Made by a program: the position numbers and the translations under genes. From the NCBI GenBank assembly GCA_030432235.1, contig JAUIHT010000001.1:372001-436000 (forward strand): DNA of 64,000 nt. The letters are read 5' to 3'. Positions 1 to 10,222 of the stretch are shown in pieces. The DNA is from Verrucomicrobiia bacterium. Its GTDB lineage: Bacteria; Verrucomicrobiota; Verrucomicrobiia; Opitutales; Cerasicoccaceae. The notes under the pieces are model-generated. The model had not been told where the DNA came from. It worked only from the letters and a program-made list of their open reading frames with translations, and did not search any database. Numbering within the stretch: position 1 is the first letter of the stretch; every line of letters begins with the position of its first letter.

Positions 1-143
1 ATGGTAATCAAGGCCAGCGGCTCCAGGATGGCCCACGCGTACCCGAGCCGGAAGCGGCCGAAGCGGGCGTTTAGCTCGCGCACAATCAGTGCGAAAACCA
101 CTGCCTTCTGGATTTGCCAGGGACTTTGCTTTGCAATCGCCAT
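1..143 (-). CDS. Polysaccharide ABC transporter permease, N-terminal part (KpsM/Wzm-like)
   Basis: This gene is cut by the left edge of the window; only the first 47 residues are visible, reading leftward from an ATG at 143. The peptide contains LIVRELNARFGRFRLGYAW, followed by a short stretch ending LEPLALIT. That is the typical start of ABC-2 type permeases that export capsule or O-antigen chains: a cytoplasmic R-E-L-x-x-R-F-G helix before the first membrane span. It begins 22 bp after the stop codon of the glycosyltransferase at 166-1023, so the two are probably co-transcribed. The partner ATPase would lie outside the window. The family call is good for such a short piece; the exported polymer cannot be told. 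Confidence 0.72.
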   Translation of the reverse strand, partial: MAIAKQSPWQIQKAVVFALIVRELNARFGRFRLGYAWAILEPLALIT

Positions 144-165
144 CGGGGTGCTATCCGATCAGGCC

Positions 166-1023
166 TTAGGGTATGCGTATGAGCATGGCAAGAGCCTTTA
201 GGGCCAGGCGCGGATTCATTCTCCAGAAGCACCGCGCATAGCGATTGAAATACTCTTTGGGCCATTGTGGGCGGGACCATTCGCTGGTCACTGCCCGCCA
301 TTTGCCCATCAGCCGCGCCTCGTTGGCGTCCATATGGTCAAGCCGTCCTGGGGAGCTGCTGACGTGATGGTAGATGCGGCTGTCGTAGGAAACATAAACG
401 GGATGGCCTGCCAGACGCAGGCGGATGCACAGATCTATATCTTCGGAGCCGTTGATGTAGTGCTCGTCGAAGCCGCCCATCTCCAGAAAACGGCTGCGCT
501 CGACCAGGAAGCAGGCGGCCGAACTGGCCAATTTTTCCTCGTAGCTGCCTTTGGGAAAGCGTTTTCGGCCTTTGAAACTGTGAAAAGGAAGGCCGTCGGG
601 GGCAAAGGCAACCCCGGCGTGGTCGATCAGGCCCTTGCGCGGGTTGATGTGGATGTTGCCGATGCCGCCGGCCTCGGGATGCTCCCGCAGGAGCTTGAAC
701 ATGGGCTCAAGCCAGCCGGGTGTGAGCTTCAGATCGTTGTTGAGGAAGGCCAGGTAGCGCCCGCGTGCCATCTTTGCGCCAAGGTTATTGTTGGCCGCAT
801 AGCTGCGCTTAACCTCATTGAGGTGTATTCGGTAAGGGGGCGAGGGCAGGGTACTGATGTACTCCCGGGTGCCGTCGGTGCTCAGATCGTCGATGAGGAT
901 GATCTCATAGCGAAATCCGGAGGGCAGGGTGCTTTCCAGCGAGCGAAGGTAAGCCTGGGTCAGCTCCAGACGGTTGAAGAGGGACGAAATAATGGAGATG
1001 TCCGGGACCGGATTCTCAGGCAT
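166..1023 (-). CDS. Family 2 glycosyltransferase
   Basis: This is a GT-A fold glycosyltransferase of 285 residues. The N-terminus holds the nucleotide-sugar fold (DISIISSLFNRLELTQAYL, then EIILIDDLSTDGT), followed by the acidic motif FLNNDLKLTPGW and, later, a GSEDIDLCIRLRLAG segment typical of rhamnosyl- or polymer-type GT2 enzymes. It would transfer a sugar from an NDP-sugar onto a growing surface glycan. I chose the start at 1023 because GGGAG lies 8 bases upstream; an in-frame ATG at 1080 would add 19 poorly conserved residues. It sits just upstream of a polysaccharide export permease and is divergent from the dTDP-sugar genes, which fits O-antigen or capsule synthesis. Donor and acceptor are unknown. 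Confidence 0.9.
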   Translation of the reverse strand: MPENPVPDISIISSLFNRLELTQAYLRSLESTLPSGFRYEIILIDDLSTDGTREYISTLPSPPYRIHLNEVKRSYAANNNLGAKMARGRYLAFLNNDLKLTPGWLEPMFKLLREHPEAGGIGNIHINPRKGLIDHAGVAFAPDGLPFHSFKGRKRFPKGSYEEKLASSAACFLVERSRFLEMGGFDEHYINGSEDIDLCIRLRLAGHPVYVSYDSRIYHHVSSSPGRLDHMDANEARLMGKWRAVTSEWSRPQWPKEYFNRYARCFWRMNPRLALKALAMLIRIP

Positions 1024-1336
1024 GGCAGCAACTCCCCCGGCGGTGGCCGTGGTTATGGGCTCGGAATGACTGACAAGCATCGATTCGATAGGAAACGTAA
1101 AAAGCTCAACCTGCCACGAATCCCGGGCCTGCCTGCCGGTGTTGTGGGACCCCTGCCGGGGATGACTTGCCGGTGTATAAGGCCTTTATGGCTCAGGCTT
1201 GGTTGACTATTAAAAAATGACATTAAGCACATCGTCTGCCACTTTGACAAACCTATTCTCGGCCTCCCGATGGCGAGGGTTGAGCGTATAAGGGCTTGAC
1301 CATAGGGGCAATCTGCGAAAAGCCTAATCGCTTTTT
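1024..1336. other. Divergent intergenic region
   Basis: This 313-bp stretch separates the leftward glycosyltransferase from the rightward dTDP-sugar operon and must hold both promoters. It has AT-rich patches around 1205-1235 and TTGACA-like hexamers, but I found no pairing with a convincing -10 element and no gene or RNA. Confidence 0.4.
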
Positions 1337-2278
1337 ATGATACTACTTTTGGGTGCATCAGGGTATGTAGGGGGCGCGTTTCAGAACGTCCTCGCGAATA
1401 TGGATCGACCTTGCTTCGCGGCCAGCCGCTCGGAGCATGGATATGCTACCCGGGAGGGCCTCGCCAAGCTCGTTGCGGAGGTCAAACCGCAGTTTATCGT
1501 CAATTGCGCCGGTTACACTGGCAAGCCCAACGTCGATGCCTGCGAGAGCGACAAGGCCGCCTGCCTGGATGGCAACGCTGTGCTGCCTGGCTATGTGGTG
1601 GAAGCGGCCCGTCAGGCCGGAATCCCCTGGGGGCATGTTTCCAGCGGATGCATCTTTTCGGGAAATGGCCCCGGCGGTGACGGTTTTCGGGAGGATGACG
1701 CGCCGAATTTCTGTTTCCGTACCAACCATTGCAGCTATTATTCCGGCACCAAATCCCTCGGCGAGGAGAGTCTCGGCTACCGCGAGGTCGATGACGGGTC
1801 GGGTCGCCTGAAGTGGCTCTCGGAGCAGGAGGACGGCTTCATCTGGCGTCTGCGCATCCCCTTTGACAACGAGTCGAGCCCGCGCAATTACCTGCAGAAG
1901 CTGATCAACTACAAGCGCCTGCTCTCGGCCACCAATTCGCTCTCTCATCTGGAGGAATTCGCCCGGGCCTGCCTGGACTGCTGGTTCGAGCGCGTGCCTT
2001 TCGGCATCTATAACCTCACTAACCCCGGCCGCATCACCACACGTGAAGTGACCGATATGATGCTGGCCGAAAACAAACGCCGGGAAAAAAGCGGCCAGGC
2101 TTCACCCTTTCCCCAGGCTTTTGACTACTTCGACGACGAAGACGAATTTATGCAAAAAGCGGCCATCGCTCCGCGTTCGAACTGCGTCATGAACACGGAA
2201 AAGGCGCAGGCTGCCGGTATCCGCATGACCCCGGTCCACGAAGCCGTCGAGCGCAGCCTGCGCGATTGGGCCGCCTGA
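1337..2278 (+). CDS. RmlD-like NAD(P)-dependent sugar-nucleotide reductase
   Basis: This is an extended short-chain dehydrogenase of 313 residues. The nucleotide-binding glycine motif is at the very start (LLLGASGYVGGAF). The catalytic pair is in SYYSGTKSLGE (Tyr-x3-Lys, near residue 135-140), and SSGCIFSGNG matches the RmlD-type region before the active site. By position, next to rmlA and rmlB, it should reduce a dTDP-4-keto-6-deoxy sugar. The sequence departs from classical RmlD in the C-terminal half, and no rmlC epimerase is present in this operon, so the product could be a sugar other than L-rhamnose. The next gene starts 14 bp downstream. No strong ribosome-binding site is visible before the ATG. 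Confidence 0.78.
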   Translation: MILLLGASGYVGGAFQNVLANMDRPCFAASRSEHGYATREGLAKLVAEVKPQFIVNCAGYTGKPNVDACESDKAACLDGNAVLPGYVVEAARQAGIPWGHVSSGCIFSGNGPGGDGFREDDAPNFCFRTNHCSYYSGTKSLGEESLGYREVDDGSGRLKWLSEQEDGFIWRLRIPFDNESSPRNYLQKLINYKRLLSATNSLSHLEEFARACLDCWFERVPFGIYNLTNPGRITTREVTDMMLAENKRREKSGQASPFPQAFDYFDDEDEFMQKAAIAPRSNCVMNTEKAQAAGIRMTPVHEAVERSLRDWAA

Positions 2279-2292
2279 ACCCCTGAACTCTT

Positions 2293-3189
2293 ATGAATCG
2301 CAAAGGCATCGTACTGGCCGGTGGCTCCGGCACCCGTTTGCATCCTCTTACGCTGGCCATCAGCAAGCAGATCATGCCGGTTTATGACAAACCGATGATC
2401 CATTATCCGCTGTCGGTGCTCATGCTCGCCGGCATCCGTGAGATTCTCATCATCTCCACCCCGCGCGACCTGCCGGTTTTCCGGGAACTGCTCGGAGATG
2501 GCACCCAGTGGGGCGTTTCCATCTCTTACGCGGAACAACCCAAGCCCGAGGGCCTGGCCCAGGCCTTCATCATCGGGGAGGAGTTCCTCGCGGGTGCGCC
2601 CGCCTGTCTTGTGTTGGGGGACAACCTTTTCTATGGGGACGAGCTTCGCCGCCGCCTGCGCAGCGCCGCCGAGCGCGAAACCGGGGCTTCCGTGTTTGGT
2701 TACCCTGTCAACAACCCTTCCGACTACGGCGTGGTCGACTTCGACAGCAGCGGCAAGGTGTCTTCCATCGAGGAAAAGCCTGCCAAGCCCAAGTCCCGCT
2801 ATGCCGTTCCCGGGATTTACTTCTACGACGCGCGCGTCTGTGAATATGCCCGCGCCCTCAAGCCCTCGGCCCGCGGCGAGCTGGAAATCACCGATTTGAA
2901 CCGCGTTTACCTGGAGAAGGATGAGCTGCACGTGGAGCTGCTCGGGCGCGGCACCGCCTGGCTCGACACCGGCAACCCCGATGCCCTTCTCGATGCCGCT
3001 ATCTTTGTGCGCGTGATCGAGAAACGCCAGGGGCTGAAGGTCGCCTGCCTGGAGGAAATCGCCTGGCGTCAGGGCTGGATAGATTCCGAGCAATTGCAGG
3101 CCTGCGCGGAAAGCTTGGCCAAGACCGCCTACGGGCAGTACCTTTTCTCCCTCTTGACCGAATCGAAGGTCCCCCAATCCGAACAATAG
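2293..3189 (+). CDS. rmlA: Glucose-1-phosphate thymidylyltransferase
   Basis: The enzyme joins dTTP and glucose-1-phosphate to give dTDP-glucose, the first step of dTDP-deoxysugar synthesis. The 298-residue length matches RmlA. The sugar-nucleotidyltransferase signature [17 protein letters not shown] lies at residues 9-25 and is followed by [23 protein letters not shown] carries the metal-binding aspartate, and [14 protein letters not shown] is the usual C-terminal motif. It is the second gene of a tight operon (14 bp after the reductase, 10 bp before rmlB). Nothing unusual is seen and the identification is secure. Confidence 0.96.
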   Translation: MNRKGIVLAGGSGTRLHPLTLAISKQIMPVYDKPMIHYPLSVLMLAGIREILIISTPRDLPVFRELLGDGTQWGVSISYAEQPKPEGLAQAFIIGEEFLAGAPACLVLGDNLFYGDELRRRLRSAAERETGASVFGYPVNNPSDYGVVDFDSSGKVSSIEEKPAKPKSRYAVPGIYFYDARVCEYARALKPSARGELEITDLNRVYLEKDELHVELLGRGTAWLDTGNPDALLDAAIFVRVIEKRQGLKVACLEEIAWRQGWIDSEQLQACAESLAKTAYGQYLFSLLTESKVPQSEQ

Positions 3190-3199
3190 GCTACCAAGC

Positions 3200-4255
3200 A
3201 TGAAAATACTGGTTACTGGAGGCGCTGGCTTTATCGGGTCCAACCTGGTGCGCCATCTGATTCGCGACACCCGGCACGAGGTCGTCAATCTCGATGCACT
3301 CACTTACGCCGGGAATCCCGAGTCCCTCGTCGATGTGGCCGGCGATTCCCGCTATGCCTTTGAGCAGGTGGACCTCCTCGATGCCGCCGCGCTGCAGAAG
3401 GTCTTCCGCGAGCACCGCCCCGGCGGGGTCATGCACTTGGCGGCGGAGTCCCATGTGGACCGCTCCATCGACGGCCCCGGCGCCTTCATCCAGACGAACG
3501 CCATCGGCACGTTTAATCTCTTGCAGGCCGCTTTGGGCTATTGGCAGGAGCTGGAGGGCGAGGCCAAAGACAGTTTCCGCTTTCTGCACGTGTCCACCGA
3601 CGAGGTTTACGGCTCGCTCGGCCCGAACGACGCGGGTTTTTCGGAAACCACGCCCTATGATCCGCATTCGCCGTATTCGGCCAGTAAGGCGGCCAGTGAT
3701 CATCTGGCACGCGCCTGGCGGGATACCTACGGTCTTCCCACCCTCGTCACGAATTGCTCCAACAACTACGGGCCTTACCAGTTCCCGGAGAAGCTTATCC
3801 CGGTGGTCATCCTCAAGTGTCTGCGGGGCGAGTCCATCCCCATCTATGGCAAGGGCGAAAACATCCGCGACTGGCTTTACGTGGGCGACCACGCCGAGGC
3901 CCTGCGACTGGTCCTGGAGAGGGGTGCGCCCGGAGAAACCTATAACATCGGCGGGAACAACGAGCGTCGTAATATCGACCTCGTCCGCGACCTTTGCGCC
4001 ATCCTCGACGATTTGCGCCCGCGCGAGTCCGGCTCCTACGCCGACCTCATCACCTTCGTCAAAGACCGTCCCGGGCATGATATGCGTTACGCCATCAACG
4101 CGGAGAAAATTCGACGCGAGCTGGGTTGGGAGCCGAAGGAGGACAATACCTCCGGCCTGCGCAAGACCGTCGCCTGGTACTTGGATAACACCGAATGGTG
4201 GGAGCGCATCCTCAGCGGCGATTATCGTCTTGAGCGGCTCGGCCAGGGGGCTTAA
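3200..4255 (+). CDS. rmlB: dTDP-glucose 4,6-dehydratase
   Basis: This enzyme converts dTDP-glucose to dTDP-4-keto-6-deoxyglucose with bound NAD. The 351-residue protein begins with the Rossmann motif [13 protein letters not shown]. The active-site segment STDEVYGSL holds the Thr-Asp-Glu trio used for dehydration, and [11 protein letters not shown] holds the catalytic Tyr-x3-Lys. [14 protein letters not shown] is characteristic of RmlB. It lies 10 bp after rmlA and 9 bp before a small membrane protein gene. With the RmlD-like enzyme it supplies a 6-deoxy sugar for the adjacent glycosyltransferase. Confidence 0.97.
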   Translation: MKILVTGGAGFIGSNLVRHLIRDTRHEVVNLDALTYAGNPESLVDVAGDSRYAFEQVDLLDAAALQKVFREHRPGGVMHLAAESHVDRSIDGPGAFIQTNAIGTFNLLQAALGYWQELEGEAKDSFRFLHVSTDEVYGSLGPNDAGFSETTPYDPHSPYSASKAASDHLARAWRDTYGLPTLVTNCSNNYGPYQFPEKLIPVVILKCLRGESIPIYGKGENIRDWLYVGDHAEALRLVLERGAPGETYNIGGNNERRNIDLVRDLCAILDDLRPRESGSYADLITFVKDRPGHDMRYAINAEKIRRELGWEPKEDNTSGLRKTVAWYLDNTEWWERILSGDYRLERLGQGA

Positions 4256-4264
4256 GCCCACAGT

Positions 4265-4753
4265 ATGCGTTTGTGGGTAGCCATTGCGGCCTGGACCCTG
4301 GTGCCTTTTGGCGTCATCGGCCTGCTCTGGTCATTGGTTGACTTCAGCCTGGCGGGCACCCTCATCAACGTCGTGCTCATTGTCATCGGCCTGCACGATA
4401 TCGTGCAGCTTCGCCACCTCGGGCAGGAGCCTCGCCGCTGGCGCAGCCTGGCCGTGACGCAGTTGCTGATCGGCCTCATAATCGGTGGCTCCCTGCTGTG
4501 GCTGCGGCATGGCATCGGGGATAGCGAACTTTGGCAAACCACCCGAAGCGAAGTCATCGAGGCTTTGGTGAAAATAACCGGCGCACCGAGGCGCGATGCC
4601 ATTCAAGCGGTCGACCAGTCCTTTGCCGTTGTGGACTGGGGGTTGCTCATCGGCGGAGTGGCCGTCCTACTCTCGCAGCTTTGGATGGCCGTCAAAGCCT
4701 GGCGGCTGGCCGATGCGCCCCGCGTTCCGCCGCCTCTGCCGAAGAGGCATTAG
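4265..4753 (+). CDS. Small membrane protein of unknown function
   Basis: I do not recognise this 162-residue protein. It has about four hydrophobic segments, near residues 5-27, 32-50, 64-82 and 122-145, and ends in a proline-rich basic tail (PRVPPPLPKRH). It starts 9 bp after rmlB, so it is probably co-expressed with the dTDP-sugar genes. Its last 4 bp overlap the end of the convergent kdsB gene. Codon usage and base composition match the neighbours. A role in the inner membrane linked to surface glycan assembly is only a guess from position. Confidence 0.7.
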   Translation: MRLWVAIAAWTLVPFGVIGLLWSLVDFSLAGTLINVVLIVIGLHDIVQLRHLGQEPRRWRSLAVTQLLIGLIIGGSLLWLRHGIGDSELWQTTRSEVIEALVKITGAPRRDAIQAVDQSFAVVDWGLLIGGVAVLLSQLWMAVKAWRLADAPRVPPPLPKRH

Positions 4754-5493
4754 GCTTGGGCGGCAAGATTCGCCTTAGCCAGATCTTCGGCGGTGTCGAC
4801 CCCCAGGGGCCGATAGGCCGTCTCGATGCAGTGGATGCTCAGGCCTGCCTCGATGAAGCGGAGCTGCTCCAACCTCTCGGCCTGCTCCAGCGGACTCGGC
4901 GGCAGCGCTGCATAATCTTCCAGGACGGGCCGCGCGTAGCCGTAGACCCCGATGTGCACCCAGTGGAGGCCCTGCGTGTGCCACTGCGCCGGCTCCACGC
5001 CACGTATGTAAGGCGCCGTGCTGCGCGTAAAGTACAGCGCGCGTCCTTGATGGGCGCGCACCACCTTGACGCGGTTGGGGTTGGTCAGCTCCTCCGGGTC
5101 GGTAATTGGGTAGGTTGCCGTGACGAGGTCGTCGCCATGCTGCTCCCAGGCGGCCACAAGGCTGTCAAGGAGCTCCGGCGGGATGAACGGCTCGTCCCCC
5201 TGCACGTTGATAACAAAGTCGCCGGCCAAGTCCCCGATGATGCTGGCGATGCGTTCGGTGCCGCTGGCGCAGTCCGGGCTGGTCATGACCGCATGCGCGC
5301 CCCAGCTCTGCGCGGCTTTCAGGACCTCGTCGGAGTCGGTGGCGATGAGCACCTCCGAGGCGCGTGCCATCTTGCCCGCCTGCTCCCAGACGCGTTGCAG
5401 CATGGGCTTACCCGCGATGTCGAGTAGCACCTTGCGCGGCAGCCGTGTGGACCCCAAACGGGCAGGGATGACAACGGAGACTTTCGCGGGCAT
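4750..5493 (-). CDS. kdsB: 3-deoxy-manno-octulosonate cytidylyltransferase
   Basis: KdsB activates KDO with CTP to CMP-KDO for the lipopolysaccharide inner core, so the host has an LPS-bearing outer membrane. The 247-residue protein opens with VSVVIPARLGSTRLPRKVL, the CTP-binding signature, followed by DIAGKPMLQRVWEQA. NVQGDEPFIPPELLD holds the magnesium-binding aspartate region, and HIGVYGYARPVLE is the usual KdsB C-terminal segment. It runs opposite to the dTDP-sugar operon and converges on it with a 4-bp overlap. Length and motifs are ordinary for the family. Confidence 0.96.
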   Translation of the reverse strand: MPAKVSVVIPARLGSTRLPRKVLLDIAGKPMLQRVWEQAGKMARASEVLIATDSDEVLKAAQSWGAHAVMTSPDCASGTERIASIIGDLAGDFVINVQGDEPFIPPELLDSLVAAWEQHGDDLVTATYPITDPEELTNPNRVKVVRAHQGRALYFTRSTAPYIRGVEPAQWHTQGLHWVHIGVYGYARPVLEDYAALPPSPLEQAERLEQLRFIEAGLSIHCIETAYRPLGVDTAEDLAKANLAAQA

Positions 5494-5615
5494 GTTCTTC
5501 AGGTTGCCATGGTTTGACCCACCGCCAACTCAAAAACGCGCGTCTTATTTTCAGCAGCGCGAGCGATGAGTTGCCTCACCTAGCGCGCTTTTATAAAAGT
5601 TGTAGCCGTTATTTT

Positions 5616-5804
5616 GCAGGCCAACGGCCTGATCCAACGTAGCCTAGGGCAACGCCCTAGGATTGAGAGAGGTAACAGACTCGCAGGCTGAAGGCCTGCC
5701 ACAAACGTAGGGCATAGTTGGAGCAGGCCTTCAGCCTGCGATAATTGTTCATCAGCCAACCAGGGGCGTTGCGCCTGGCTACGGTGGATAAGGCTTTCAG
5801 CCTT
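5616..5804. repeat. Cluster of six short REP-like hairpins
   Basis: Six short perfect or near-perfect inverted repeats lie within 190 bp: AGGCC/GGCCT at 5618-5630, CCTAGGGC/GCCCTAGG at 5643-5661, GCAGGC/GCCTGC at 5683-5699 and again inverted at 5723-5739, CCAGGGGC/GCGCCTGG at 5760-5778, and AAGGCT/AGCCTT at 5790-5804. Loops are 3-5 bases, and most units share an AGGC-x-GCCT core. They fill the gap between kdsB and the aminotransferase gene. They resemble REP or RAYT-type intergenic elements; no transposase is nearby. Confidence 0.7.
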
Positions 5805-5827
5805 GATGACTGTACTCTGAACCAACC

Positions 5828-5849
5828 AGATAACGATACGACGTTATCT
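5828..5849. terminator. Strong inverted repeat after the pyrimidine operon
   Basis: An 8-bp perfect stem (AGATAACG / CGTTATCT) encloses a 6-base loop. It lies about 20 bp beyond the stop codon of the leftward aminotransferase gene, where a terminator or 3'-end stabiliser would be expected. No run of T follows on either strand, so it may protect mRNA rather than end transcription on its own. Confidence 0.4.
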
Positions 5850-5869
5850 AAACTCGCCTAGTGAGGCCT

Positions 5870-7203
5870 TCAAAGGCCGGTTAGGGCGGTGTCGACGACT
5901 TCGAGCATGAATTTTGCGTCGGCCTCGGTCCAGCACATGGGTGGTTTTATGCGCAGGGTGTTGCCCCAGAGGCCACCCTTGCCGATGAGCAGGCCGAGCT
6001 CACGGCATTTTTCAAAGACCGCCATGCATTCGGCCGAGGCGGGCTCTTTGGTAGTGCGGTCCTTGACCAGCTCGACGCCGAGCATGAGGCCGCGTCCGCG
6101 CACTTCACCAATGATGGTGTGCTTTTCCGCCAGTTTGTTGAAGCCCTCGATGAGTTGGTTGCCGATTTTCAAGCTGTTGGCCTGGAGGCCTTCCTCGTCG
6201 ATGACCTGCAGCACGGCGCGGCCCTGCGCGCAGGAGACCGGGTTGCCGCCAAAGGTGTTGAAGTGGATGCGCGTGGCCAGGGCCTGGGCAATCTCCGGCG
6301 TGGTCACGACGGCAGCCAGCGGACAGCCGTTGCCGATGCCCTTGGCCATGGTGACGATGTCCGGGATGACGCCCTGGGTTTCGAAGCCCCAGTAGTGCGT
6401 GCCGGTGCGGCCAAAGCCCGCCTGGACCTCGTCGGCCACGCAGAGCCCGCCCGCCGCGCGCACATGCCCGTAGGCTTCCTGGAGGTAGCCGGGGGGAAAC
6501 TCGACCGCGCCACCGACGCCCTGGATGGACTCCGCGAAGAAGGCCGCGACGTTCCCGGAACTGCCGAACTGGATGAGGTTCTGGACGTCCGCGGCGTACT
6601 TTTTGCCGGCCTCGGGGTCGTCCTTGCCGTAAGGGCCGCGGTAGGGGTCGGGTGCGATGGCGTGCTGGACGCCGAAGCTGTGCGGGACGTTGAACTTCCA
6701 GGTGTGGTGGGAGGTCAGCGCCATGGTGCCGGGGCTGCCGCCGTGGTAGGCGTTGCGCAGCGCGACGACGTCATAGTGCCCGGTGTAGGCGCGCGCCATC
6801 AGCATGGCCAGGTCGTTGGCCTCCGAGCCGGAGTTGACGAAGTAGCAGACTTTCAAGTCGCCGGGCATCTTGGCGGCCAGCTCCTTGGCGTACTCGGCGA
6901 TGACGGGGTTGAGGTAAATCGTGGTCGTGTGCGCGATGGTCTCGTTCTGCGCGTGGGCGGCGGCCACGACCTTCGGGTGGCAGTGTCCCACGCTGACCGT
7001 TACGATGCCGCCGAAGCCGTCGAGGTAGCGCCGCCCGGTCTCGTCGAAGAGCCACTGGCCCTTGCCCTCGACGATCATCAGGGGCTTCTTGTAATAGTGG
7101 AAGATGGCGGGCGAGACGTGGGCCTTGCGCATGGCAAGGACCTCCTCGGCGGTGGGCCCGGTGTAGGGCATGGGCGTGATGTCGCAGGGCGGAAGTTCGG
7201 GTT

Positions 7204-7207
<4 letters not shown>
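5870..7207 (-). CDS. Class III aminotransferase, probable beta-alanine/(R)-3-aminoisobutyrate:pyruvate aminotransferase (AGXT2-like)
   Basis: This PLP enzyme of 445 residues belongs to the class III (ornithine/omega) aminotransferases. [13 protein letters not shown] supplies the cofactor-binding aspartate and [15 protein letters not shown] the Schiff-base lysine. The N-terminal segment [31 protein letters not shown] is very close to the AGXT2 group, shown here by motif only. As the last gene of the leftward pyrimidine operon it most likely converts beta-alanine and beta-aminoisobutyrate to (methyl)malonate semialdehyde for MmsA. Its ATG overlaps the permease stop codon by 4 bp (ATGA), a sign of translational coupling. 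The glyoxylate/alanine activity of AGXT2 is an alternative. Confidence 0.87.
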
Positions 7208-8691
<1,484 letters not shown>

Positions 8692-8715
8692 GAAAAGACG
8701 GCGAATGTAAGAAGA

Positions 8716-10098
8716 TTAAAAGTGGCTTGGGGTGCGCTTGAGGAATTGGCCGCGGCCGACCGTGCCGCAGAATTTGCCGTCGCGCACGGCGACCTCTCCG
8801 CGGACCGTGACGACGGAGGGGCGGCCCTCGATTTCCCAGCCTTCGAAGGCGTTGTAATCGATGTGCATGGTCTGTGTCTTAGCAGAGAGCTTGCCACGGT
8901 ACTCGGGATCGTAAATGACCAGGTCGGCATCGCTGCCTACCTGGATGGCGCCTTTTCGCGGATACAGGTCAAAAATCTTCGCGGCCTGGGTACTGGCGAC
9001 ATTGACGAAAGTGTTCAGGTCGAGCTTGCCGGTCTTGACGCCATGCGTGTAGAGCAGATTGACGCGGTCTTCCAGCGCCGGGATACCGTTGGGTATCTTG
9101 GTAAAGTCGTCCTTACCCATCGGCTTCTGCCCTTCGAAGTCGAACGGCGCGTGGTCGGTGGCGACGGTCTGGATGAGCCCGGTGCGCAGGCCGTCCCAGA
9201 GCACGGACTGGTTGGAAGCATCGCGCAGGGGCGGGGACATGACGAATTTAGCGCCCTCGAAGTCCGGCAGCTCGGCGTAGGTCTTGTCGATGACCAGATA
9301 CTGGATGAGCGTTTCGACGGAGACGTTGACCCCGCGCAGGCGCGCCTCGATGGCTTTCTCCAAGGCTTCCTTGCAACTGAGGTGGACAATGTAAACCGAC
9401 GCGCCGGTTAGCCCCGCAAAGGTCATCAAATGATGCACGCCCTCGGCCTCGACCAGGGGAGGGCGGCTGTCATGATGTGCGCCCGTTCCGGTAATGCCTT
9501 GGGCCAGCAACTCCTTTTGCAGCTCGGTCACGAGAGTCTCGTTTTCGCAGTGAGCGCAGACCACCACCCCGAGCTCCTTGGCCAGCTTGAGGGCTTGGAA
9601 CAGTTCGGTGTCGTCGATGCCAAAAGCACCTTTGTAGGCGAGAAAGATTTTGAAGGAACTGACCCCGGCCTCGACGATCTCCTTGAGCTGGGCGGCGCTG
9701 TTTTCGCCGAATTGCGTCACGCCCATGTGGTAGCTGTAGTCGCAGGCGGCCTTGCCGGTAGACTGCTCGTTCCAGGTCTCGAAACCCTCGGCAGGGTCGG
9801 TGCCGCGCGCGGGCACACACATGTCAAAAATGGTGGTCGTGCCGCCGACCAGCGCGGCCTTGCTGCCGGTCTCGTAGGTGTCCTTGGAGAAGGTGCCCAT
9901 GAAGGGCAGATAGATGTGCGTGTGCGGGTCGATGAAGCCGGGGAACACGTACTTGCCGGTGGCGTCGATGATCTCCGCGCCTTCAGGGGCCTCCAGTCCG
10001 ACACCGATTTGCGTGATGGTTTCGTCCTCGACGTAGATATCGGCGACGTAGTCATCCGCTGCGGTAACGATGCGTCCGTTTTTAATCAGAAGTGCCAT
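8716..10098 (-). CDS. hydA: Dihydropyrimidinase
   Basis: This zinc amidohydrolase of 460 residues opens the ring of dihydrouracil and dihydrothymine to N-carbamoyl beta-amino acids, step 2 of reductive pyrimidine breakdown. Visible active-site parts are GFIDPHTHIYLPF (metal-binding His-x-His), SSFKIFLAYKG (the lysine that becomes carboxylated), VCAHCENETLV (metal His) and TDHAPFD (metal Asp). It lies between mmsA, with a 124-bp gap containing a long inverted repeat, and the NCS1 permease, 24 bp away. The gene set around it makes dihydropyrimidinase far more likely than a general hydantoinase. Confidence 0.95.
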   Translation of the reverse strand: MALLIKNGRIVTAADDYVADIYVEDETITQIGVGLEAPEGAEIIDATGKYVFPGFIDPHTHIYLPFMGTFSKDTYETGSKAALVGGTTTIFDMCVPARGTDPAEGFETWNEQSTGKAACDYSYHMGVTQFGENSAAQLKEIVEAGVSSFKIFLAYKGAFGIDDTELFQALKLAKELGVVVCAHCENETLVTELQKELLAQGITGTGAHHDSRPPLVEAEGVHHLMTFAGLTGASVYIVHLSCKEALEKAIEARLRGVNVSVETLIQYLVIDKTYAELPDFEGAKFVMSPPLRDASNQSVLWDGLRTGLIQTVATDHAPFDFEGQKPMGKDDFTKIPNGIPALEDRVNLLYTHGVKTGKLDLNTFVNVASTQAAKIFDLYPRKGAIQVGSDADLVIYDPEYRGKLSAKTQTMHIDYNAFEGWEIEGRPSVVTVRGEVAVRDGKFCGTVGRGQFLKRTPSHF

Positions 10099-10122
10099 GA
10101 TTCAGATGGGGTTTGGATGTTA

Positions 10123-10204
10123 ACCACGAAAAATACGAAAAGCACGAAAGAGGGAATCGATGAATAGCAGCAGAGATTTTCGTGAATTTCGTTACTTTCG
10201 TGGT
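10123..10204. repeat. Long imperfect inverted repeat between mmsA and hydA
   Basis: The arms ACCACGAAAAATACGAAAAG... and the reverse complement of ...TTACTTTCGTGGT pair over about 27 bases with a few mismatches and an AT-containing loop. It has the same overall design (a CACGAAA / CACGGAT / CACGCAGAG type arm) as the repeats at 17676-17745 and 21250-21330. It lies inside an operon, so it would form a large hairpin in the mRNA. Confidence 0.65.
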
Positions 10205-10222
10205 GGAAAATAATCTTTCGGT

